Below are positions 1 to 7,225 of a DNA stretch of 34,963 bases, one piece after another. The DNA is from Clostridia bacterium (GTDB lineage: Bacteria; Bacillota; Clostridia; TANB77; CAG-508). The notes below the pieces were generated by a model. The model had not been told where the DNA came from, ran no database searches, and saw only the letters and a list, made by a program, of their open reading frames with translations. Both the position numbers and the translations under genes were made by a program. Where the stretch lies: assembly GCA_022795075.1 (NCBI GenBank), contig JAAWGB010000018.1, forward strand, positions 1-34,963, in the 5' to 3' direction. Every line of letters starts with the position of its first letter. Position 1 is the stretch's first letter.

Positions 1-78
1 AAACTTTAAATTATTAAAATACTTTTGTGCTGATTTTGCTTTTCCTTTATTATGTGTTACAAAAACTATTTCTTCCAC
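1..78 (-). CDS. HAM1/RdgB-type NTP pyrophosphatase, N-terminal part (runs off window)
   Basis: Only the first 26 codons are in the window. They start at a GTG at 78 and read VEEIVFVTHNKGKAKSA, the substrate-loop start (THNxGK) of the HAM1/ITPA/RdgB family, which hydrolyses non-canonical purine NTPs such as XTP and dITP to the monophosphate plus pyrophosphate. The DNA is about 95% identical (4 mismatches in 78) to the 5' end of the second copy at 7067-7144, so this is a close paralogue. The start lies 3 bases after the stop of the HAD gene, which suggests translational coupling. Whether this copy is intact cannot be seen. Family assignment rests on the short motif and on the longer paralogue. 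Confidence 0.75.
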   Translation of the reverse strand, partial: MEEIVFVTHNKGKAKSAQKYFNNLKF

Positions 79-81
79 TAC

Positions 82-660
82 TTATACCTCTTTTTCTTTT
101 ATGATTCTATATATGTCTCCCCAATTATTTACTTCTTTTATATATTGATTTTCTTCTAATTTTACTAAATTCGTATCTCTAAAATATAATGTTTTTATAT
201 GATTATCTGCTAACTTTTTTATAATTTTCCAATCATCATCAATCATAATGTCTACATCTTCATTTTTACATACTTCTAATTTGTCATCAATGTTCCAATA
301 ATACTTATCAAAACTAATTTTATTTTCTTCTAATAATCTTATTGCATCATCTTTCATTTGTTTAACAAATCCACCTCTAGCAGTAATAACTACAAATTCG
401 TGTCCTTGCTTTTTTAGTAAATTATATACTCCTATAAATCCTGACATTAGATTACTTTCTTTTGATACTGTTAAAAAATATTTTTCAATAAATTCTTGTT
501 CTTGTTCTTCTGTCCAATTATATCTAGCTTGAAATTTTGGCTCTTCTCTATTTATTAGATTATTTCCTTTTACAGTATCTATATCAAATATTTCTTCATA
601 AGTTCTAAAAGTTGTTTCACTGTCTATAACAACTCCATCTAAATCTATTCCTATCTTCAT
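82..660 (-). CDS. HAD-family 5'(3')-deoxyribonucleotidase-like phosphatase
   Basis: A 192-residue HAD phosphatase of the NT5C/5'-nucleotidase type. The start MKIGIDLDGVV carries motif I (DxDG), VVITARGG in mid-protein is motif II, and VDIMIDDDW near residue 135 is motif IV. Members of this family dephosphorylate (deoxy)nucleoside monophosphates or small phosphates; the substrate here is unknown. The ORF track begins at a TTG at 672 that lies in the ribosome binding site. GGAGG at 666-670 sits five bases before ATG at 660, so 660 is the better start. It lies 14 bases after the HD-domain gene and 3 bases before the HAM1 gene. The neighbours fit a role in trimming or cleaning nucleotides. Confidence 0.8.
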   Translation of the reverse strand: MKIGIDLDGVVIDSETTFRTYEEIFDIDTVKGNNLINREEPKFQARYNWTEEQEQEFIEKYFLTVSKESNLMSGFIGVYNLLKKQGHEFVVITARGGFVKQMKDDAIRLLEENKISFDKYYWNIDDKLEVCKNEDVDIMIDDDWKIIKKLADNHIKTLYFRDTNLVKLEENQYIKEVNNWGDIYRIIKEKEV

Positions 661-674
661 TACTTCCTCCAAAT

Positions 675-1292
675 TTATATTGTTTTAACTACTTTCTTTA
701 CTCTTTTAATAAATTCTTCTTTATTTAATAATGCTTGTCTTAATTTATCTAAAGCATCTTCAAATTCTTTATCTTCTAAATATACTTTTGCATAACCATT
801 TTCTCCATATTTTTCTGTCAAATGCCTATAAACTCTTTCAATTTGTTGTTCTTCAGATAAGTTTATATAATTTCTTTTTCCATAAGAATATGTTCGTTTA
901 ATAGTGTTATCTATATCAATAATTGTTCTATCTGCTGTACTTATTATTTTTCCATATATAGTTCTAGGTTCATGATTACTAGAGGCTCTATGGTCTTCTA
1001 TTGCTTCTTTAATTATAATTATTTGCTCATCTGTAAACCATTGTCTTATTTTTTCATCTTGCATAAACATTTTAGCTGATATAATTTCATGTGTCTTCCT
1101 ATCTATATAATGTCCTAAATCATGATATGAAGCTATTGTATAAACCATATTTAGATCAACATCATAATCTTTTGCTAATTCTAAACTTCTTTTTATTACT
1201 ATTTTTATATGTTTTATTCCATGTCCCTCTTCATTTTTATCATATTTTGGAAAAACTTCGTTTTCTATATATTGGACTAATTCTTCATTCAT
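675..1292 (-). CDS. HD-domain phosphohydrolase
   Basis: 205 residues with a complete HD signature: His28 in GHGIKH, His57-Asp58 in SYHDLGH, a further histidine in EDHRASS near residue 100, and an aspartate in STADRT near residue 120. These are the usual metal ligands of HD phosphohydrolases, which act on nucleotides or other phosphomonoesters and diesters. The substrate is not predictable from sequence. GGAGG lies 12 bases before ATG at 1292, and the start abuts the stop of the NUDIX gene at 1293, so the two are probably cotranslated. No membrane segment or extra domain is visible. Confidence 0.8.
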   Translation of the reverse strand: MNEELVQYIENEVFPKYDKNEEGHGIKHIKIVIKRSLELAKDYDVDLNMVYTIASYHDLGHYIDRKTHEIISAKMFMQDEKIRQWFTDEQIIIIKEAIEDHRASSNHEPRTIYGKIISTADRTIIDIDNTIKRTYSYGKRNYINLSEEQQIERVYRHLTEKYGENGYAKVYLEDKEFEDALDKLRQALLNKEEFIKRVKKVVKTI

Positions 1293-1811
1293 TTAATTAA
1301 TTTCCTCCAAATTATAATCTATATTTAATATATTTTCTTGTTCATCTACTACAATATGCATACTGAAATTGTAATTATCATCTATTAAACCTTTTATAAA
1401 GAATTTATCTAAAATCATTATATTAGACAATATTTTTTCTTTTTGTAATAATTTCTTAATATCTATCCACTCTGATGTATTCTCTTCAAATTCTTGTGGT
1501 TCTCCCTCATATTCATTTGATATAAAAGTATCAAATAGAAATTTTCTATCTGGATATTCTATTGTCATAATTCCCTTATATTTTAAATTTTTAATGTCTA
1601 TTCCTGTTTCTTCTTTCATCTCTCTTATAGCTGTTTGTTTTGGAATTTCTCCATCTTCAATTTTTCCTCCTGGTATATCATAGTATCCCTCTTTTCTGTT
1701 GCCTTTTTTATATTTTGTAACTACTACTTGGTTATCTTTTATTAAATAGCATCTTACTGCTTTTCTTATTGGTTTATCCATCTTATATTTCCCCATTCTA
1801 ATTTTTAACAT
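1293..1811 (-). CDS. NUDIX hydrolase (8-oxo-dGTP diphosphatase-like)
   Basis: 172 residues. The NUDIX box GX5EX7REUXEEXGU is complete at residues 49-71 (GGKIEDGE ... REMKEETGI), preceded by the beta-strand region CYLIKDNQVVVTKYK. NUDIX enzymes cleave nucleoside diphosphates linked to another moiety; MutT-like members sanitise oxidised dNTPs, but substrate cannot be assigned here. A C-terminal tail of about 55 residues follows the core. The chosen ATG at 1811 overlaps the stop of the broken phosphatase gene upstream (ATGTTAA), which supports coupled translation although the Shine-Dalgarno is weak. Met11, just after a GGGG, is an alternative start. Confidence 0.85.
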   Translation of the reverse strand: MLKIRMGKYKMDKPIRKAVRCYLIKDNQVVVTKYKKGNRKEGYYDIPGGKIEDGEIPKQTAIREMKEETGIDIKNLKYKGIMTIEYPDRKFLFDTFISNEYEGEPQEFEENTSEWIDIKKLLQKEKILSNIMILDKFFIKGLIDDNYNFSMHIVVDEQENILNIDYNLEEIN

Positions 1812-2601
1812 TTTATATCTTTTAAATATTTCTTTACTGTTTTAATTACTTCATTATGTACTTTTCCATTACTAATAACTGCTCCATTTATGCTTTCATC
1901 ATATCTTTGTTCATTTCCAAATAAATCTGTAACTGTCCCTCCTGCTTCTTCTACTATAACTTTAACTGCTGCAATATCACAATTTTTATGTTTTGTACCA
2001 GGAAAAATAGCAAGGCTAAAATCTCCAGAAGCAACACACATACAAGCTCTTATAATACTTCCTAATCCAATAATGTATGTTTTATTTCCTAATTCTTGTA
2101 ATACATTAGAATATTATAATCTGCTCCAACCCATAAATCATAATGACATACAGTTTTCATATCATCTAATTCATAGTCATTTACAGTTATTTTTTCTCCG
2201 TTTTTATATGCTCCTTGTCCTTTTATAGCAGTATATAAACTATAAGTAAATGGATCAAAAACTATTCCAACTTTTGATTCTCCTTTTATAACTAATGCTA
2301 GTGAAAATACTGCTACTGGGATATGTCTAGCATACATTTCTGTTCCATCAACTGGATCACATACCCATACCTAATCACTTTTTCCAAATTGTTCTTCTTC
2401 TCCATCTACTGAATAAGAGGGATATTTTTCTTTAACTCTTTTTATTAAATATGAATTTATTTCTGTATCTGCTAATGTTACAATGGTTTTATCTCCTTTA
2501 TAACTTGCACCATTATTTTGTTTGAAATATTTAAGCATTACTTCTCCAGCATGTCTTGCTATATCTTTTGCAAAGTCTAAATATTCTTCTAGTGTCTCCA
2601 T
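1805..2601 (-). pseudogene. Inositol-monophosphatase/CysQ-type phosphatase, broken
   Basis: Three ORF fragments (2371-2601, 2089-2337, 1805-2041) form one protein of about 265 residues in the IMPase/3'(2'),5'-bisphosphate nucleotidase family. Visible motifs are DGEEEQFG, the metal site VCDPVDGTE, and CDIAAVKVIVEEAGG near the C-terminus. Two lesions break it. A TAG in frame after FGKSD (about 2371-2373) falls where a coding residue precedes VWVCDPVDGT. A single-base deletion near 2108-2112 shifts the frame between GADYNI and NVLQELGNK. Intact relatives dephosphorylate inositol phosphates or PAP. GGAGG precedes the ATG at 2601. Two independent lesions make true decay more likely than a single read error. 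Confidence 0.8.
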
Positions 2602-2602
2602 A

Positions 2603-3175
2603 TTAATTTTCCTCCAATTCCATTGCTTTACTTATACTTTCCCTCTTTTCTTCAAAGTTAGCTTTTGTTACTGGTATTCTTGCATACATTTCAGTTTTCA
2701 AAAAGTAATTTAGTGTATCAAATGCCATTAATGTTTCTTCTGTTCCACTACCACTTCCACCAGCACAAGCAATGCAAACAATTTTCTTTCCTTTTATTTT
2801 TGAATCTTCCTTAAAAGCATCACATCTTTTTAATCTATCAAAAAATGTTTTTGCTGATTCACTCATTTCGTGGAAATATACTGGAGTAATAAAAATGTAA
2901 GCATCAAAGTTTTCCATATACTTATAAATCTCATTGAAATCATCTTTTTGTATGCAGATATGTTCTTCTAAACATATTCCCCATCCTCTTTTACCACATG
3001 CAATACATTTTTTTATATTCTTTTTATTTATACAAATATGTTCATATTTATATTTTAGTGTTTTTAATTGTTTTTCGCATTCTTCAACACAAGAAAATGT
3101 TAATCCTATTTTATTTGGTACAAAGCTATCTTCATTTACTTGATTACTGCTAAAACTTAATATTAAAACTTTCAT
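2603..3175 (-). CDS. NADPH-dependent FMN reductase / iron-sulfur flavoprotein-like
   Basis: 190 residues with a flavodoxin-like fold: an initial beta strand MKVLILSFSS with an FMN phosphate-loop region, YIFITPVYFHEMSESAKTFFDRL in the middle, and a Gly/Ser-rich CAGGSGSG loop. Cysteines at about 48, 57, 60, 68 and 74 (KCIACGKRGWGIC) resemble the cluster-binding insert of iron-sulfur flavoproteins, so an Fe-S or redox role is possible but not certain. GGAG precedes ATG at 3175. The stop is one base before the start of the broken phosphatase gene, so the two were probably cotranscribed. Its link to the nucleotide hydrolases around it is unknown. Confidence 0.7.
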   Translation of the reverse strand: MKVLILSFSSNQVNEDSFVPNKIGLTFSCVEECEKQLKTLKYKYEHICINKKNIKKCIACGKRGWGICLEEHICIQKDDFNEIYKYMENFDAYIFITPVYFHEMSESAKTFFDRLKRCDAFKEDSKIKGKKIVCIACAGGSGSGTEETLMAFDTLNYFLKTEMYARIPVTKANFEEKRESISKAMELEEN

Positions 3176-3212
3176 ATTCTACTCCTATTTATAAATAATG
3201 TTACAGTTGCTT

Positions 3213-3499
3213 TTATTCTATTTCAATGCTTTCATCATTTTCTTTAACAATATTTATATCTAATGTTGGATGAGCATTTTTTACTTCGTTACTTGAATAT
3301 ATTTTGATATTCTTATCTATTTTTTCTAATATCTCTGTATTACAATGGTCTCGATGTTTATGTGTTATTAAATTATATCTACAGTATTCCATATATCAAA
3401 ATACTCCTCTTTATATTTTTAATTTCCTGGATCAACTAATATCTTCTTTCCTTTTGTTTCTATTAATAAACATGATTGTGGGAATTTTGTAATTTTCAT
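3213..3499 (-). pseudogene. Metallo-beta-lactamase-fold hydrolase (UlaG-like) remnant
   Basis: Not assembled in the ORF track. The minus strand from ATG at 3499 (AAAGGA upstream) reads MKITKFPQSCLLIETKGKKI, then LVDPGN followed by TAA (3419-3421), then KYKEEYFDIWNTVDI. After a one-base deletion near 3370 it continues LITHKHRDHC, the HxHxDH metal motif of the MBL fold, and ends after about 95 residues. UlaG-like relatives are about 210-240 residues, so the C-terminal half is missing as well. Stop codon, frameshift and truncation together make this a decayed gene. Intact members are Zn/Mn-dependent hydrolases. Confidence 0.75.
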
Positions 3500-3535
3500 A
3501 ATTTATCAAATCCTTTCTTTTTTTATTAAACTTAT

Positions 3536-3979
3536 CTATGAATTGTATTTATTATTATCAAATATATCTAAAGGATATATTTTGTTGTCTTCAATGTCAT
3601 CAATAGTTTTTATGCCTATTTCGTAACCTCTTAATTCTTCTTTTTTCATTTTCTTTATATCTTCTATTGGAATCCATTTAACATCTAAAATTTCTTCTTT
3701 ATCAAATTCTATGTGTTCTTCTACTATTTCTGCCATAAACCTTATTAAAATATGAGTTTCTTTTTCTAAATCAATGTTAGCAATAGGCAAAACACCTAGT
3801 AATTTAACTTTACATCCAGTTTCTTCAAAAGTTTCTCTTATTGCTCCATTCATTATTTTTTCAAATTCTTCTAAATGCCCTGCTGGATAATTCCATTGTC
3901 CATAACATGATTTTTTTGCTTCTTTTACCATTAATATTTTGTTATCTCTTTTTATTACACACCCTGCTATAATTTTCAT
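3536..3979 (-). CDS. NUDIX hydrolase
   Basis: 147 residues. A full NUDIX box lies at residues 34-56 (GHLEEFE ... RETFEETGC), with the strand GQWNYPAG before it and VKWIPIEDI after it. The sequence WNYPAGHLE resembles phosphatase-type or 'thiamin phosphate'-type NUDIX proteins, but the substrate is not predictable. GGAGG at 3990-3994 precedes ATG at 3979 by about ten bases. It lies 17 bases after the next NUDIX gene and runs in the same operon direction. No sign of damage. Confidence 0.87.
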   Translation of the reverse strand: MKIIAGCVIKRDNKILMVKEAKKSCYGQWNYPAGHLEEFEKIMNGAIRETFEETGCKVKLLGVLPIANIDLEKETHILIRFMAEIVEEHIEFDKEEILDVKWIPIEDIKKMKKEELRGYEIGIKTIDDIEDNKIYPLDIFDNNKYNS

Positions 3980-3996
3980 TGATTGATTTCCTCCAT

Positions 3997-4515
3997 TTAT
4001 TTTAAATAACTATATTTCTCACTTACAATATTATATAATTCTCTTGCACCATTGCTTAATTCATTTTGGTCTACTTCGCCGATTTTATATCTTTCATATC
4101 CTAAACATTTATTAGGTTCTGCGATTTTTAATTCTCCACTTTTTAAATTTCCTTTATATACAAGATAAACCCAGTCTTGTTCTTTATTATTTCTTACATC
4201 AAATGTTTTAGCATAAGTTGCTACAATAAATTCTTGTAGTTCAATATCTGCATCTGTTCCAATTTCTTCTTCAATTTCTCTTTGTAATGCTGTTCTAAAA
4301 TCTATATCACTTTTCTTTACTCTACCTCCAATAGTTTCTAGTTTTAGCTGTTCATCTCTACAACCTAAACCTCTTCTTTGAAATACTATTTTATTTTCTT
4401 TGTCAAACGCATATACAATTACTGCAACTTCATATTCTTTTGAGATTTCATTATTATTTTTTAGAACTTCGTTTAATTCGTTCATATCTTTTACTTCTTT
4501 TAAAAATAGCTTCAT
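3997..4515 (-). CDS. NUDIX hydrolase with variant box
   Basis: 172 residues with an IPP-isomerase-like NUDIX arrangement (FQRRGLGCRDEQLKLETIGG). The box at residues 64-86 reads GGRVKKSD ... REIEEEIG. Compared with GX5EX7REUXEEXGU, the first glutamate is aspartate and there is one extra residue before RE, whereas the catalytic REIEEEIG helix is intact. Activity is therefore plausible but the metal-binding geometry may differ. AGGAGGT lies eight bases before ATG at 4515. It is one of three consecutive NUDIX genes (3536-4940). Confidence 0.8.
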   Translation of the reverse strand: MKLFLKEVKDMNELNEVLKNNNEISKEYEVAVIVYAFDKENKIVFQRRGLGCRDEQLKLETIGGRVKKSDIDFRTALQREIEEEIGTDADIELQEFIVATYAKTFDVRNNKEQDWVYLVYKGNLKSGELKIAEPNKCLGYERYKIGEVDQNELSNGARELYNIVSEKYSYLK

Positions 4516-4541
4516 TTTTTCTACCTCCTTAATTATAAAAA

Positions 4542-4940
4542 TTACTTTAAAAGTCCTTTTTCATATAAAGCCTTAAATATAAGTTTATCTACTGGCGAAA
4601 TTATATCTATATCTTTATAATTTAACCATCTTATTTCTTGAATTTCTGAATTAGGTTTTATTTCTCCTATAAATTCTGCTGTATAACAAGTCATTTTAAC
4701 TAGTATACCTTCTGTTTTTCCATGTGCCTTAGCTTTAAATGTTCCATAATATTTGATTGTATCTTCTTTTATATCAATAGTTAATTCTTCTTTGCATTCT
4801 CTAATTAACGTTTGTTCATCTGTTTCATTTAGTTCTCTTTTTCCTCCTGGCAAATAATATGTATCTTTTCCTTTTGATAATGAACTTAATATTTGACCAT
4901 CTTTTAGATATAATAATGCAATTTTATCAATTTCTTTCAT
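4542..4940 (-). CDS. NUDIX hydrolase
   Basis: 132 residues, a minimal NUDIX domain. The box at residues 33-55 reads GKRELNE ... RECKEELTI; the final glycine of the consensus is threonine. YYLPGGK precedes it. The start ATG at 4940 overlaps the stop of the HAD gene (ATGA), and GGAGG lies seven bases upstream inside that gene, so translation is coupled. Among the cluster's NUDIX genes this has the simplest architecture (no extension). Substrate unknown. Confidence 0.85.
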   Translation of the reverse strand: MKEIDKIALLYLKDGQILSSLSKGKDTYYLPGGKRELNETDEQTLIRECKEELTIDIKEDTIKYYGTFKAKAHGKTEGILVKMTCYTAEFIGEIKPNSEIQEIRWLNYKDIDIISPVDKLIFKALYEKGLLK

Positions 4941-5668
4941 TGGTTATCCTCCAATTCATTTTTAATATAATTTAGCATCTCATTATAATCTTTAAATTGA
5001 TATTGTGATAATTTATTAATCTCTTCTCTGTTACAATCTGAATATTTATCATATATTACTGCTACTTCTATATCTGCATTATTTGCTGTTTCTACTCCAA
5101 TTAGTGAATCTTCTATTATTAAACATTCTTCTTTATCTACATTCAATTCCTTTAATATCTTATAATGTATTTCTGGATTTGGTTTTAATTGCTTAACTGC
5201 ACCTTTTGAATATACTAATGAAAATATATCTTCAATATTGGCTTTATTGATTATATTTGGATTATCATTCTTATAGTTTTCTATTGTATGGTCGTTTGTT
5301 GTACTGGCAATAATTAAAATAAATCCTTTTTCTTTTAAATATTTCAAGACTTTTTCAGCGTTTGGTTTATAATCAATTACTGTTCTTAAATAATTATCTG
5401 CTATTTCATATCTTAGTTTTTTTATTTCTTCTTTCGATATTTTAGAATGATATTTTTCTTTTAGAAATCCACAATACTCTAAATAAGCATCTTCACATTT
5501 ACTATATTCTTTTAATTTTTCATCTCTTTGCTTTCCTATATCTACCTTATCAATACTACCATTTCCTACTGTTTTTATTAGTTCTTTATCTATTTCGTTC
5601 CATATTCCTATTGAATCTATTAATGTTCCATCTAAATCAAATATAATTACTTTTTTATCTTTTAACAT
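4937..5668 (-). CDS. HAD-superfamily hydrolase, subfamily IA (beta-phosphoglucomutase/phosphatase-like)
   Basis: 243 residues. Motif I FDLDGTLIDS at residues 10-19 (nucleophile Asp11, acid/base Asp13), motif II IIASTTND near 120, motif III lysine in KQLKPNPE, and motif IV LIIEDSLIGVETA near 183 are all present. The helical cap between motifs I and II is the usual subfamily IA/I-variant-3 arrangement seen in phosphoglycolate phosphatase and beta-phosphoglucomutase. The substrate is unassigned. It overlaps the NUDIX gene by four bases (ATGA), so the two proteins are probably made together. AGGAG lies about 13 bases before ATG, a rather long spacing. Confidence 0.82.
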   Translation of the reverse strand: MLKDKKVIIFDLDGTLIDSIGIWNEIDKELIKTVGNGSIDKVDIGKQRDEKLKEYSKCEDAYLEYCGFLKEKYHSKISKEEIKKLRYEIADNYLRTVIDYKPNAEKVLKYLKEKGFILIIASTTNDHTIENYKNDNPNIINKANIEDIFSLVYSKGAVKQLKPNPEIHYKILKELNVDKEECLIIEDSLIGVETANNADIEVAVIYDKYSDCNREEINKLSQYQFKDYNEMLNYIKNELEDNQ

Positions 5669-5724
5669 ATTACTTTATTTGCTCCTTTAAACACTTTTTC
5701 TAACTTCATATTTTAGTTATTTTA

Positions 5725-6540
5725 CTATTTTTCAAACTCATTTTTTTTACTTTTAAAAAATTCATAAAAATATCTTACATTTTCAAGTTCACTCCATTTT
5801 TGAACTTTATAATCTTCAGTATCTAAATTATATATTTTAGTATTTAAAATTCCTAACATAAATGGCGAATGTGTTGCTATTATAAATTGAACACCTAAAT
5901 ATCTTGACATTTTATTTATTTCTTCTGCAAGTTTTACTTGATTTTGAGGAGATAGCGAAACCTCTGGTTCATCTAATAAATACAATGTGTCTGGCAAGAT
6001 ATTATCTTCTAAAATTTGCATTGTTGTTTCTCCATTAGAATATTTATCTTGTGCAAATTCAAATCTTGCAAACTGTTTTCCACCTTCCTTTGTCTTTAAA
6101 AATTCTTTAGCCTTTTCTAATCCTCTTTCTCTTGCTAAATTGCTTTCCATGCTTTCTTGTAAAACTGCATCTTGTTGTATTTTTCTTATCTCATATAATA
6201 TCTCTTCACTCTTTACATATCTACTATTTTTTGGTATTCTACTAAATTTTATACCATATTCGTTTTCTCCAAATTCGTATTCACACTCTGCTGCATATTC
6301 TTCAAAATATGGTAGCCAGCCATCAACTTTTGAATAGTTTCTTTCTTTTCCTTTTAAATTTAGCTTATGTGCAATAATATTTAATATAGTCGATTTCCCA
6401 GAGCCATTATTACCATATAGTACAGTTATATTATCAAATAAAAATACATCTGGTTCTTTATTTTTCAATACATTAAAAGGATATATATTACTATTTTTAC
6501 TTTTGCTATTACTTAATTTAAATGTTTTTAAATATATCAA
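5725..6540 (-). CDS. ABC/AAA-like P-loop ATPase (AAA_21 type), soluble
   Basis: About 271 residues. Walker A is YGNNGSGKS (Lys near 49), a signature-like segment is YSNGETT, Walker B is LYLLDEPEVSLSP, and the switch histidine is in ATHSPF. This is the ABC-ATPase head without a transmembrane domain and without the long coiled coil of SMC/RecF or the TOPRIM of OLD nucleases. Such orphan ATPases occur in defence and mobile regions but also as housekeeping proteins; no partner is apparent here. The ORF-track start at 6555 lies before the ribosome binding site GGAGGTAGG, so TTG at 6540, which follows it closely, is the better start. The gap to the HAM1 copy upstream is about 30 bases. Confidence 0.75.
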   Translation of the reverse strand: MIYLKTFKLSNSKSKNSNIYPFNVLKNKEPDVFLFDNITVLYGNNGSGKSTILNIIAHKLNLKGKERNYSKVDGWLPYFEEYAAECEYEFGENEYGIKFSRIPKNSRYVKSEEILYEIRKIQQDAVLQESMESNLARERGLEKAKEFLKTKEGGKQFARFEFAQDKYSNGETTMQILEDNILPDTLYLLDEPEVSLSPQNQVKLAEEINKMSRYLGVQFIIATHSPFMLGILNTKIYNLDTEDYKVQKWSELENVRYFYEFFKSKKNEFEK

Positions 6541-6570
6541 ACCTACCTCCAACAAATTTTAGTAAATTTA

Positions 6571-7144
6571 CTATTTATTTTCTTTATACCATTCAGCGAA
6601 AACTTTTAATGCTTCTACTGAACTATCAATTTTCCTTCGTTCTTCTCTTTCTGTACTATCCATTTCAGCCAGTGTCTTTTCAAAATGTTCTGGCTTAAAT
6701 ATATACCATAAATCAGACCATTTTTCTTCTCTATCCATACCTTGAATTTTTGTTGCTAAATTTCCTGGATGTTTTCCATAAAAATAATGTATCTCTTTTC
6801 CATCATGATATGCTAAGCATCCCTCAAATCTACATTTTCTATCTTCTTTATTTTCCATTAGTTTCAAAATTCCGTCTATTCCTATTGTATCTAGTGAAAA
6901 AATTAACAAATGCCCTTGGAAATCCATTTAACTCATCTATAAAAAATCCAGTATCTAATGCTATGCAAGGTTTCCTTACAATTTCATATGCTTGTTTTAC
7001 TTTTGCAGTTGCTATTTCTTTTATATCATCACTTCTAGGTTCATCTAATTCAAAATCATATGTACTAAACTTTAAATTATTAAAATACCTTTCTGCTGAT
7101 TTTGCTTTTCCTTTATTATGTGTTACAAATACTATTTCTTCCAT
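6571..7144 (-). pseudogene. HAM1/RdgB-type NTP pyrophosphatase, one-base frameshift
   Basis: The frame from ATG at 7144 gives MEEIVFVTHNKGKAKSAERYF, ELDEPRSDDIKEIA and CIALDTGFFIDELNGFPRAF, all typical of the XTP/dITP pyrophosphatase family. At a run of six T on the coding strand (A run 6897-6902) the reading breaks. Dropping one T joins VNF to SLDTIGIDGILKLMEN, then CRFEGCLAYHDG and a GxxxxxPGNLATKIQG tail in the frame of the 6571-6927 ORF, which gives one protein of about 190 residues. The family removes ITP, XTP and dITP. The lesion is in a homopolymer and the rest of both halves is well conserved, so a read error, a recent mutation or slippage are all possible. Confidence 0.75.
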
Positions 7145-7172
7145 TTATTGCACCTCTTATTCTTATGCTGTA

Positions 7173-7201
7173 ATTCTATCACAGGTTGACAAATTTTACA
7201 A
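7173..7201 (-). promoter_or_regulatory. Sigma-A-like promoter of the nucleotide-hydrolase cluster
   Basis: On the minus strand TTGTAA (7196-7201), 17 bases, TAGAAT (7173-7178), followed after about 28 bases by the ATG of the HAM1 copy at 7144. It is the only clear promoter I see upstream of the run of minus-strand genes down to position 1. Confidence 0.5.
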
Positions 7202-7225
7202 TAAAATCAAAAATTAAAAATCCTA

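Noticed and set aside
2371-3421. Stop codons read through as Tyr (recoding)
   Set aside because: TAA and TGA end most genes in the window, and both affected genes also carry frameshifts, so decay is simpler.
3304-3492. Plus-strand ORF of 62 aa
   Set aside because: It is antisense to the MBL-fold remnant, and its composition reflects reverse-complemented coding DNA.
5725-6540. OLD-family or Gabija-type defence ATPase
   Set aside because: No TOPRIM domain and no adjacent UvrD-like helicase are present, so only a generic ABC/AAA ATPase call is justified.
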